Assembly (NCBI GenBank): GCA_037176905.1
Contig: JBBBWG010001859.1
Location: 1 to 34,604 of the forward strand
Direction: 5' to 3'
Length of the DNA stretch: 34,604 nt
From: Azolla pinnata
Taxonomy: Eukaryota; Streptophyta; Polypodiopsida; Salviniales; Salviniaceae
Numbering within the stretch: the stretch's first letter is position 1; every line of letters begins with the position of its first letter. Below the pieces are notes generated by a model, which saw nothing but the letters and a program-made list of their open reading frames with translations, made no database searches and was not told the origin of the DNA. Shown piece after piece: positions 8,586 to 21,700 of the stretch. Both the position numbers and the translations under genes were made by a program.

Positions 8586-11500
8586 TCACTGGAGACCAAA
8601 GCCAATCGCATTGGAGATTGCCACTTTCAGTCTGTTCTCTAGCTTAGCCTTTGATTCGTACTTCGGCAATAGGAGTACATTAAAGCATGTGTGCGCGGTT
8701 GGAAGTCTACTCTCATCACAAGAACAAATAACACAAAAGGAATGTTAATCGTCATCTCAATAGTAAATACAGCCATGTTATTGCAGCATGTTCCCCACCA
8801 GAAGACATGCAGAAATCTTGCTTTCAGTATATATTCATAGACAACATCTGATCACCTGTCGGTATCTGCATCGTTACGTTGGATTACAAAAGGCAGGCTG
8901 CCCAAACCCCCAACTGGTGCCCTGTCATTTCCAGTCGTGAAGAACAGCAGGGATTTCTTCTCCTCCAAGCTCATCTCTCTAACCTGAAAATTTGAATCGC
9001 GCAGGTAAGAAATTTAAGGTTTTTCATGTAATGAAAGCATGAAAAATACTAGACTTTGGAAGGTTTTCAACTCAAACATGACATTTCCGAATAGAAAGGG
9101 AAAGGCTCACCAATTCCCAAAACCATTTGATTACATCGCTGTCCTTTGTGTACCCTCCCTCATATTTCGTGACTCTTTCTAGAGCCTGCAAATGTTAAAT
9201 TTTCTATAAAAATCTCGTGAGGTAGGGTTGGTTTTATCAAACTAAAAAGAGTCTTGTAGGGAAGGCTCACATCAAAATCAAAATGCGGTAGGCCACATAT
9301 AAGTAGTTCGAGCTCTTCATAATGGAACAGCTGAAGCGCATGGCCCCCACATACCTAAAATTGCAAAGATACAATTAACTTTTGTGAAATTAACTTTTGG
9401 CGATAAAGAAAAGTTCTTACTGAATAAGAAAGAACCTGCTGAAAGCCTTTGTTGAAGGCAGCAAATTCAGTTTTCACGGAATCTTCCAGCAGATAATTTA
9501 CATACAGCTCGACGTATCTGGTGAATCGTTCATCATGCCGCCAATCCAATCAATCACATAGATAAGGAAAGTTCAGTTGGTGTGTAGAAACTGAATACCA
9601 TTAAATTTCAAAATCAAGCTTTCCATTATTCTGGTATAAACTGTTGGAACTTAATTTCCACTATATTGCTACATACAAGGTGTAAGCCTAGCTACAACAA
9701 AGTCACGTTTATGTACACTGGATACATGGTGTAAACCTGGCTACAGCACAGTCAACTTTTACAGAAAACCTAGCTTTCCTCGTGACTTGGTTTCTTAGTC
9801 ATAATCAGATATCTCAAGCGGCAAATAATGTTCAGTAATTTGATGAAATTTTTTTATATATCTTTCTGAATCCTCAGCTTTTCATGAATGACAGACACCA
9901 AAGAAGACTCACATTATCAGGAATTTATGCTATGGCATGTGATACGTTATTCAGATTGCAGATAGTTTTCAAATGTTACAAAATTCCAATGTCGTTGCAT
10001 CTCCTTTTTTTTGGACTACTTTTATATTCATATGTACATGTATACTATATCTTTCATCCACGACCACGAAAAGAAATAACTAAAATATAATGTTTTCAAC
10101 TTACTTTTCCCTGTTTTCATTAGTAACTGGTACATTTCCTCCATCAGGTTCAAGATCGTATACTTTTGAATCCCCAAAGTAATCGTATGAGACCTGAAAG
10201 CTTTCTTGTCAAGAAAACAAACTTGTACATGCCACCCAAAAAACTAGATTGCTTGAGACGAGACCTGGAATGTCAAGGAAAACGTGTTCTCAACATCACC
10301 ATCAAAATCTAATATTTGCTTGAGGCTTTTGCCGACTTGTGGCTGTAAGTCCTTAAGGTCTTCCAAATTAGGCTTGACACCTAAAAGTTTCTTGTAGACA
10401 ACCTACACTCGAAAGATGCAGTACATGTGAATAAAAACAAGAAAATGTGAATAAAAATCGAAGTCAATGACATAATTTTGCATGAAAAAATGTTCTCTAC
10501 ATAAATGAGATGTTGATGTTCATAACTTATTCATAATACAAGGAAATTACATAGACATACATATACATATGCTATGGTGAGTGTAAAAAGTATGCCTCGT
10601 AACTTATGTCAGTTCACAATATGAGATCACTAGTGCTGGAAAACTTACAAGAGGTAAATGAACATCTAGTATCACGTTGTTGTAGATCCCTAAACCTAAT
10701 ATGGTTCCCACCTGAAAGTAAACACAATATTAGTATACATAATTGGGTAATTAAAAAAGGAACGATGCGCCACATGATTTGATACAGGCAAGCTAGAAGT
10801 TTCAGACAGGAGGATCAGACTCATTCAGATTTTTGGCAGAGCCATTTTATCTCCTGCATTTTGACTCCGCTGGGTTGACATATTGTAGGCATAAAATCCA
10901 GTAAATGTGAGGATACTCATCTGGTTTTCCTAGAATGGCAACCTGGATATAAACAGGATGAAGCAGCTCGAAGCATGCTGAGGGTATTCAAGATAACAGC
11001 AAGACATCTTGGGCTCTTAACAGAATATTTTCCTCTTCTGGAAGATATGGGAGCTCTCATTGGGCTATTATTCTAAAGCTTTCCCCAGGGGGAAACTGAG
11101 TCCAGTAATCCCAATTGACTTGTTCGTGAGAATTAAGCAAAAGTAGCACATACTGATAAATGATGTTATGCTGGGCTAAGGTGGGAAACTCAAAGAAAAA
11201 ACACTAGACTCATGCAAAGATGCAAATAGTGCAATTTCGACTTCATTTCAGATTTTATAAGAGTTGGGTGAAAATGATAAGTTTCATCTACTCATAATGG
11301 AAAGCTATGATTAGGTGGGACAAAATCTGCAAATGTCTAGCAAGACATTGGTGCAATCGAAATAAAAAAAATACTGGATGATCAAATATCCTGGGCAGCA
11401 GACTGCAATAAGGATATAGACCATGCCCACAAGACTTCCAGTTAAGTTTAAGGGAGAGGTCGTGATAAAGGGACAAGACTTGTTTATATCTTTGCTCAAG

Positions 11501-14500
11501 GAATTGGTGCCACCAAGGAACCAACAGCTCGGTTCATGGCAGTTCGCAACCAGAATTTTTGAAATGCACGTCAGCCTGATATATTCATTTCCAAAATAAA
11601 GTTCAGATATGCTTAATATTCCAGTATTTCATTTTATTACTTTCTTTTCTAATAAAGATAATAAATTGGAACATGCAAGGCCTTGGCGAGCACCTCTGCA
11701 AATAACTCGAGGAAAGATTTAGGCAAAAGCCTCAAAGCTGTCAGACTGGAGGATGTTGGATCTCTTGTTTTTACAACAGCTCCATCTTAGTGATTCCAGG
11801 ATTTCTGAATTTAGTATGCCCATTGGGAAGCGAATTATTAGGAATGTTTCTGGTCATTAAGGTGCCCCAGAAGTAGCAGCATTACGTACAGTTGCAGGTG
11901 AAAGGAGAAGATATTGACTTCAATAATATATATATAATAATGGCCTTGCCTTACCAATTGAGCCACATTTTGGGATTTCATAGATTGCATCTTTCAGAAG
12001 CTCAATGCTCTAAAAAAGAAAAACTTAAGGGAAAAGAACGTTTTACGCTCAATCACATTGAAAATGGAACAAGTTCTTGACAGAACCTGAAAGCAAGAAA
12101 CAAAAACTCACTGTGGAGATATGGGGAGGCTGGCTAATAGGACCTCAAGGCACGTTCGTGGGAACATGTGATGCAACCTCGCAAGGATGAAGGGAGTTCC
12201 TGATCCTTAGTTGGCAACATGGCCCTATATCAAAGCACGGGGATATAATGACCATATCTATCACCTAAATGGCTATTTCCACCTTTCCTTCCACCATGGA
12301 AGGCAAGGAATAATCACGTTGGGACATTAATGATTCTTGCTTGGATACTGTACATGTAACTTTTAACCAATATAAAACTCTTTTCCAAAGCAAAAAAAGA
12401 ATAATGCTCTTATAGAATCAATAATCTTACTTACCAACTCAAATGTTTCTGCTGATTCTATAGAATTGGGGGTGAACCAAAAATTTCGTGTTTCATCATT
12501 GTATGTAAACATCCCTGCACCATGTAGAGAACACACAAATTTCACATTTCCTAGTTATTGGATAAGGAGAAATATATATTTACATCTTTTAGGGAAACTC
12601 TGAAGGCCTATTAGACTGTATAACATTTTAGAATAAAGAGCTAGGACACAAATTTAATTGGACATAGAAATCCCTGTTAGATATAAAGAACACACAAGTT
12701 GCACAAGTTATAGAAATCTGCATTTAAATTTTTAAAGGAAACTCTGATCGCCAATTAGACCATCTAATCTTTATTTTCTCCAGAGGAAAAATCTCGATAA
12801 TGAGCTAGTGTAAAATTTATGAATCAAGAACAGAATTACAAAACGTATGAATATACAGCCCTAGACACTAAAAGATGAAGCCTGAACAATCAACAATTTC
12901 AATGATTCCTGAAAGACCTACCTTCGAACACAAAGAAAGGTCAATTTCACTTCGGGTTGAAGCTATCACATCCTGAGCTGGCAGAAACTAGCCACGGAAA
13001 TGCATGCCATGCAATAAACAAGATGGAGAGGAACACACGTGCAGTTTCCATAACCTAGAAACAATATTAATTAATTAACTTGCGATTGGCAGTGCAATGA
13101 CCTCCTTTTCCAATGATAACATAAAATTTCAAAATATTATCTCTAAGGTGAGACAACATTTTAGAATGCTATCGTGTTTGGTCTGAAAGACCATTTTGGC
13201 ATCAAGAAGATGTAAGAGCTTGGATGGGGTAGCAATCCATTAAAAAGATCATTGACTTCTACTGTGCTCATAGGAACTTGATCTATCACAATGAGATATC
13301 ATGTAGATATAAAATATTTCAAGATGGGACGACATTTTCGAATGCTATCTACTATTGTTCGGTTTTATAGGCCAATATGTCCTCCAAAAAGATGTAAATG
13401 TAATTTTCTAACCATGCTCAGCAGATGCAGGACCTTGAATGGGTGGCCATCCGTAAAAAGATATTCTACCTATACTATATCCATAGGAATTTGCTCCATC
13501 ACACAAAAAATATCACTTATACAACAAAAACTAATTTACAACCTATCTAGATCTAGTTTTATAAAACTCAAACAAAATTAAAACCAGCTGTTTTCCATGA
13601 AAGGGTACCATAATCAGCATTGAAAAGTTCACGACACAAAATCTGAAAGAATTCCTTTGTCACTCCCCCTTGATCAACACCTTCCTCTCCTTCAAATATA
13701 ACCTAGCAAAAAGTTATTTCATAATAGTAGCCAGTAACAAAAATGTAAGTACCACAATATTATAAATGAAATGTATAATATCCACACTTTTTCTATGTTT
13801 TCTTTCTTGTATCACATGACCTCTTCTGAAATTTCAACTCAGATGACTAATCATCATGCACCAATATCTATGAAATACGTTTATTCTCAGTTGCGAATCT
13901 GGACTATATAATCAACAGAAAAGGAACCTGCAACTGATACATCAAAACTCCTCACAGAAACTTGCTATAAAAGACAGATGACCTTAGGAACTACATCCTG
14001 CTACCGTATGATCTAACCATCAAAAGTGACTTCCGTAATCTTTCCACTGTCTCTTTAATACCAGGGAGTCAGACTATGTAATCAAGCTAGGAATAACCGA
14101 TTTCAGGTGACAGTTAAAAAAGAGTGAAAACAAAAAATGTGAAGAAATCGAGTTGTAAGATTTTCCTCGCAATAGAACTGAAAAAATGATATATTATAAC
14201 ACGATAAATGGAACAATTAATGTGTTGGTCACTGCTTTTAGCTCCTTAACGATTAAGTGGTCACTTGGGCAAAAATAACTGGCATGATGAACAATATAGA
14301 CCTCATCTCCATTCCAGGTGCAAACATGAAAGTTTCCTCTAACCCCAAGACATTTACTTTATTAACACTTTTAATGCAAGTCCTATTTTTCCACCTCAGA
14401 ACCACAGCCCGCTAGCCTTGTTATGAACAAGTTAAGGCCATTATCTCCCACCTCGAGGTAGACATTTCAGCCTATTTATGATGAGACAGATGTTTAAAAA

Positions 14501-15764
14501 ATTAGATACTTATTTACACTTATCTCGGTATGTTCTCAGGGATGAGACAATTTTTTTTAACAACATACAACTTTGTATTGATAGGGATGAAACAGTATGA
14601 AGATCTTATCCCTTGTTTGGTCCATTCGGCAGTTTAGGCGCATCAAAGAAATTCTTCCTTATTTGTTTCTTCTTCACTTTCCGTTAAAAACAAGAGTTAG
14701 ATAAACCGCTAGCAGAGAAACATTCACAACCATCACTACACCTAACCCAGAAGGAAGACTAGAATCCCAACACCCAAGATGTGCCTGCTGATCCATTGTC
14801 ATTAACATGCAAAGGCCATTATCACCAGAGACGATCGCTTTTTTTCTTGTTTCAAAGACCCCTCCATCTTAGATCAGCCATGAAAGAGATCGTTGTAACG
14901 CAAGTTTCAGAATCCAAAATGATTTAGCTAGAAGGAAGTTTCTTTAATTTTGATCTCTTGAGTTGACAATAAGACAAAATTTTGGCATGTAAAGCTTTAA
15001 AATACCTGGATGTATATTTCATTTTCTATTCTTATAGTAATAGCTCTAGGTAGCTTGTATTTATTTTGAATTATGCCATCCAGTTCAAGGATTTCTTAAA
15101 ATTAGAACTTTCTTATTGAGAAAATAAAAGAGAGATAAATCAACTAGGAGTACGCAACAGTGTGTTTCGGCAGAAATCTAACCTCAAATCCACAGTATAA
15201 TGGCTTAACTGTCCATTTTCAGTTTCAAAGTTGGAAAAAACAGTCCGGTTTGGGGGGTAATAGTTTGGTTCAGTTCAGTTCCATTTGGTTTGCCTTTCAA
15301 ATTAATGGTTTATGAGCCTTCAAATGTAGCTTAACAATTTGAACCATGGTTTTCAGAGCTTGAAAGTTTATTTGACATTTTAATAATTACTAAAGATATA
15401 GAATAAATGGATTTACAAAGCTTAAGCAGTTAACGGCTTAATCTGAAATTTCAGTCCAGTAAATTCAGCTTGAAACAGTTTAGATTTGCAAAATCTCTAC
15501 GATGATTTCGTGGTTTGGTTTGATATTGTTTAGCAATGAAAAAAACCTATAACGGACTTGCTGGCAACTCCCAAACCAAATCAAGTCGTGAATTATTACG
15601 AATATTAACATGTTTTGGGACGCCTACAAAGCCAAACAAATAGCAGAACAAAATAATGTGCAAAAAACATAATAAACATATCAAACCTTTAGAGGTTTTT
15701 TATAGTTAATATGTTCAACATCCAGCTGAGAGAGAGCATCCTGGATGAGATTGGTTCTTCGGAC
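8586..15764 (-). CDS. HECT domain exons (exons 22-32) of the HERC-like gene
   Basis: Exon 22 opens the domain with [14 protein letters not shown]. Exon 23 has [20 protein letters not shown], exon 24 [19 protein letters not shown], exon 25 [20 protein letters not shown], exon 26 [19 protein letters not shown], and exons 27-28 DYFGDSK and [10 protein letters not shown]. Exon 29 gives [18 protein letters not shown], exon 30 [20 protein letters not shown], exon 31 [20 protein letters not shown], and exon 32 [16 protein letters not shown] then AIGFGLQ and TGA. All hallmark segments of the N lobe, hinge and C lobe are present in order, and the active-site Cys is intact. The C-terminal tail is short, as in HERC and NEDD4 families. 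The arginine before LPTAH is split across the last intron (AG|A). Confidence 0.93.
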
Positions 15765-18700
15765 CTATACAAGAAAGTGTTACATTAGTAATGTACACAT
15801 GCTTGAATAATCTGCAAAAAGAGGAATATTATTCATTTGTTTCATACCTTCAGGATGAGAAAAGGTGTTGCTAAAATGTTTCCTAGAAATTGCTGGACAA
15901 CAGATGCTTGCATTACCCTTTGCTTGCAGATACTGGCTTCCACCTAATATTATACTACAAAAACTTTTAATGTATGTTCTTACAAAACATGAATGGTCGG
16001 TACAGAAACTAGGGCAAGAGTAATAGTGCCTGTAAGACATTGCTTTTTGCTTGTGGAGTCAATATAAACGGAACCTACAAACGCATGAAGAATGTTGGAC
16101 TTCATCTACATCAGAGGATTAATAACAAAGAGAGGTATATGTAATCACCTGACAAAATGAAACAAATGAATTCAAATCCTTTTCATAAGAATAATGATTC
16201 CACCTTATGTAGTCTTCCTGTAGCATGAGACCAAATTAGAACTCGGTAAAAATCATTGAAAAAATTACTTCTTGTGCAGTTATTAAGAATATCATACTTG
16301 TAAGTCTGCAATTTCACTGATCTCTTTGCTATAGAATTCCGTGTAAGGAATAAGACGCTCTGCCTTGTTTGCTTCATGCAGAAGCCATAAAACCTAAACA
16401 TAAAGAAGCACGAACACTTAAATATTGCAATTTATACACGGTATAACAAATTTATACAAAGTTGATCCGGCCATAATAACATGTTTTATTCAAGGTTCAA
16501 GCTCCATGCAATTACATTAGATCACTTATGACGACACAACTCTCAAAAGCCTAACATTGGAGAAATCAAAATCTGTCATTGAAGTTATCTTGAGTTTACC
16601 TCTCCCGGCTTCAACACTGAATGAAAATTAAGTGCCAGAAAATATGTAGTCTACTGGAATTAGTAGATAAAGCCATCCCCAAGTTCACATTTACAGGTTT
16701 CGTGAACTAAGAACCAGCCAAGTAGACATTTCATATAACATTATAATGTATTCAGCTGTCGACCAAAATGCAAAGTAAAAGGAATTAGACCCTTGCTCCA
16801 GAATGAATGCTGATCCCTCTATAAAACAGTGTCTAAAGTACCACCATATAGCGACTTGTCTCTATTCACCAAATTAGTCCTGGCAAGCTGGACTGAGTTC
16901 ATCATGCCACTAAAACATTGGCAGTATAGTACAATCATATCATACTGCGGAAGGGGAATTTAATAACATGTATGGGTTTTACTAAGATGTGTAGGTTACC
17001 ATCGTTTACAAAGAGATTTATCATTGAGGTATTCACTCAGGAGTATCACGGCCTTCAACACCTTAGGACATTGAGGAACGTATGTATTTGCTGTTTTCTT
17101 AATGACCGGCTTATTAACTTGTTTATCATTTCCTTGTAATCATTTTCTGAGGTTGTCACTTACATGGACGTCACCAATCGAATCCTTTTTTTGAGGAAGG
17201 ATATCTTTGATGCCTTACTTTTAATACCAAGTAATTTCGATAAGCGATTAAGCTTCTAATTTAATGTAATGCTAAATAGAAATAGTTATTAGATATCAAC
17301 AGGCATGGAGTCACACATCTCATAACAATCCACCACTCAGTTTTCATAGTTACATCAATAACGTTATCATCTCAAACTCTAGAGAGGAGTTTTAATCAAA
17401 ATGCCAAGACACTTAAGACCTAGAAATATGGGCACAGTGGAGACTAAATAAGAGAAAACAAGTGAATCGAGTAAATTTTCATCATCTCTTAACTAAAGCT
17501 TTACCACTTCTGAAATAGTGAAACTAAATTAGATCTATGATTACACAAAACGCATGAAATCACTTTCCGCATGGGGAATTTAAGCTCATTTTACCCGTGG
17601 AAAAAGACATACATGAGTACCTTTATTGCTGTTGTAACCTCTTTGACAATACCTCTCCTGGAACTGAAATCCCTCCTAGAAAGCAGTCTAAATGATCAGA
17701 ACTGCACAGAGAGTATGTCTGCAATTTAAGATATATAAAAAACATACCTATTTGACAGATAGCGCAGCACACCACGAACAAAACGGCCACCAAATACTTC
17801 CTTAGGGTAACTCCTGAACCACATTGTGATTTTCTGTACATGAAAATACCGTTTCCATTGAGTATTTTAGAAAAGTAAACTCCATATCTTAGAATATGCT
17901 TCAATGCAAGCTGGCTCTGGTACAATATATTCAAGGTCTCCCACTTAATGTAGCTTTTATTAAGAATCTCTCTAAATAAGCCCCAACAGTATTCATGCAT
18001 CAGGATGTTTGATTTATACTCATATGAAAATGTTACCATAAGTCCTCCATCTTATTCCTGTTAGAAACCAGGTATTTAGAAGCAGTAAAAATTTCTATGC
18101 TTTGTATTCTCCTTTCTAACTCTCAATGCTTACCAATCTTATGTTCACTTGGAGTTTTACAGAACATTTCCCCTTTTACAGCTTTACTTTGTGTTCCCCT
18201 TTGATTTATTGCTCTTGAAGAAAAGACAACAATTTAAGATATTATCTCTTGTTGTCCTTATAGGCTATGCTGGCATCTTAATAGATGTTAATGTGTATTT
18301 TTCTTCTTTCCATTCCCCTTTCATAATTCATATCGTCACATTAACTCAAATCTACTTCATGTCCAGTGTAGTTATAGTTATTTTAGTTTATTTTCTTTTC
18401 TTTTTGAGACATAGAACAATAGAAGATGTATTTATTTGTTCCGTTTTATTGGTCATTTGGTCTTTTAAAAGGCATTAAAATAATCTCCGTCTCTTTCTTT
18501 CTTCTTTCTCTGGTATTACAATATATTACTAGAGTCAAATAGTGATTTCAGCCAGCCAGACCTCTTATGTGGCCATTGGGTCAAAAGGTAATTTTAGACA
18601 GACCAAGTCAAGCCAGTTTGTATAAGACTATATTAATATGGACAAAATGAGGGATAGCAAAGCAAATATGTAAGCTTATCAATACAGAAACTTCACAACC

Positions 18701-21700
18701 CTCTTTAGTTAAGTGCAATCCTTATGTTACAAGTGAATTAAGGGCTAGGAAACGTTGATCAGCAATTGCAACTTGCCGTGCTGAAATTAATATGGTGCAA
18801 TAATGTTTAAATTAATGTGCCTAGCCCTTTAAATTATATTCTTTGTAGGTCGCATGATTATTTTTCCATATTCCCTACTTTGGTGAAATAATGGTACGTC
18901 TAAGTCTAAAGCCCAAGTAAAAAGGATGGATATGAGTAAATTATAATAACTCTGATGCATAAATAGCTTAAAGAAAGCTGGTAACTGCAGTAACTGCCTC
19001 TTCAATCTTTCTTTTAAGCACATTTGCAATTTACAGATAGTACAAATAATGGACATACTAGGGATCTTGGGCATCTAATGATTTCTGGCCAACACCATAA
19101 GCAACTTGAAGAATTGGGTATAAATTTGGGATTGAGTTACACGGTAACATACTGCTCCATTAGATGAGGATAACTGAGAAAATGCCGAAAATATTCTTGA
19201 TGATACCATTTCTCCAATCCTGCAAATATATCAGCATCTTTCCATCATAGGTAATTAACAATAATTTCTATCATTATGATGCTTCTTACCCCTTTTCACC
19301 AATAAGAGGACTTTGAAATCCAATCAAGAGGGCCTATGAAAATTTCATTAAACATATTGTAACAGAATGAGAAACATGGAACAAAAGAATGACATGGAAT
19401 GAGCAACAAAACAATATTTTTAGGACCAAACAATATGGAATGAGAAACAAAAGAATGTGTACAAGAAAAAGACTAAGGGTCACTGCATGATAGTGTTACA
19501 AGTTGTGTAGATGTGATGAGCTTCTGAGAAGAAGCAAGGACCTTTGAGGATATATACAAAGAGGAAGTATGGAAGAAATTTGTTTTCTCAAAGCTTTGCC
19601 TATGACACAAAATAATCATTACACCATCTCACTTTAATGTCAATGAAGTAGATTTAAAGTTAAATAATAGCGTATCTATTTATGAATACTCCCAGGGGAA
19701 TTTATGTTGGCAGTATAAAGTTTCCAACTTCCTTATTTCCACCACCAGTTACATAAACCATTTAGTGATGTGCACTAAGGAATTAAGCTAAGATAATTCT
19801 AGGAGCTGTTTGTCTGAGGACTGATTGTAAATGTTGCTGTATCTTTTCTGGTTGTAAATACAAAGTTGTATCTTGTTTAAAAAAAAGGTTAAAATTTTGC
19901 ATCGGAAATTCAGCGAGGCAAACCATCATGAAGGTCAACAACAATTTAAGCATGATTTTGGTGCAAGGAAACAAACTGATCATCCATACATGTGCATAGC
20001 CCATAAATAGCATCATTTTTCAATCAGTTAATATTATTCTTTCAGAATTTTAGTGATTATTATTCTATATTTCCAATTAATTATAATGAAAGCAGTGAAA
20101 GAATAATCAGCATTGAGAAGAGAGTACTCTTATCCATCGTGATTGAGGTACACTATTCATGTATTTCTCAATGTCCATAAATAGCCGGATTAAAGAATCA
20201 CCAAGTCTTTTTAGTATCTGGATATTCATTGCCACAAAAATTCAGGAATATATCAGAAAAGTTTGTCATGAAGATACATTTAAAAATGACATTACCTCTA
20301 GATTACGTAATTCTAAAATTCGCTGATAGACATTCCGAATCGATTCAATATCAAGCCCATGACCGTCGATATCTGAGGAAATCAAACCCAATTGAGAAGA
20401 ATATTAGCCTGAAAGTCTATTACAGATGTAATATAGAGAACTTAAGATGTACTTAACTGTGCTTATTGTATATATTGACTCAATATACAGCAAACTATAT
20501 GAATAGACAATCTACGGTGTACCTGCATGTTCTTTATGAATATCCCCAGCTTCAGCATCATGTTTTTTCCAAAACGAAGGTTGAAGCTTGAATGCAAGAG
20601 TTAAAAATTTGACAGATGAAAATATATCCTCCACGGCATGACCAACCAGTGTAATTTTTTTTGCTGAATCTGTTTCATCCTGCTTTCACATATATGATTA
20701 ATAATAATCAATAACTTTGTAAAACAACAGTTAAAGAGGGAAGAGGGTTCATAGTCACATATTTGAACGTGGATAAAAAAAAAGAGTAGAGTTATAAAAG
20801 GTTCTAATTTGAAATAAGTCAGGTCCACAATCAAATCAGCCAAGTACATTTTCTTTACCAAGTACATATTGACAAGATCAGCCAATGCATATGGATGTGG
20901 CGTTTTATTGTTGCAGTTTTTGAGGTCAAATCTATAATTATGATCTGTCAGATGAGTATAGCATAGAAATTTCATCGTAACCTTTTGTTTAAGAGGAACT
21001 TATGTCTTTCTGTTGCATACGGCCAATCATCATTGTTAAGTTTATTCTTGTCAACATATGGATTATAGGAATTCCTCAACATAACAAAAACTCCCTCGAA
21101 ATAAGTTTGAACTGCCACATTATGATTCTGATAATATTATATCCCTCCTATATTCCATAGGATAACAGACGAACATAGTTATGCCATTTCTACAACTATT
21201 TAAGGCATCAATGGGGTTACTCACTAGTAACATAATAGTTTTAACTAAGATCAACATAATGACCAGTAAATGCCATCAATGGCAGAATTTCAAAATTGTT
21301 ATGAGTATTAATCTGAACGAATTTAAACACAAATGAGAACTATTGCTGATAAATCACACCTCAAGTAACTCCCGCAAAGCTGGAACTTTGAAAGGTCTCA
21401 GTCCATTGCCATGTATATCCTCAGCAGTTAATGATATAGCAGGTCCATGAAGGTTACTCTCGTTTGTGTACAACATATCTTGTCCATGAGAGGTTCCAGG
21501 ACCATCATTTTCACAATCTGATACAGGTACAATTCCTAAGGCCATACGATCAGGCTGGATTTGAAGAAAGCTGAAAAACCCACCATCAAACCTCCAATCA
21601 TGAAATTAATTTTGAAAAGAATATTTTCTAATCAATTCAACTCATAGAAAACTCACTTTGCAGCAATGGAATTGTATACAATAAAAGTATGTTCTCCCCC

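Noticed and set aside
18149-18478. 109-codon hydrophobic + strand ORF in intron 15
   Set aside because: It is rich in Phe, Leu and Ile because of a pyrimidine-rich block. It has no motif and no supporting context.
19141-19152. Alternative reading of exon 15 in frame [20 protein letters not shown] with a GTTACC donor
   Set aside because: It needs a poorer donor and breaks the phase with exon 14. The frame [16 protein letters not shown] with a GTATGT donor fits both neighbours.
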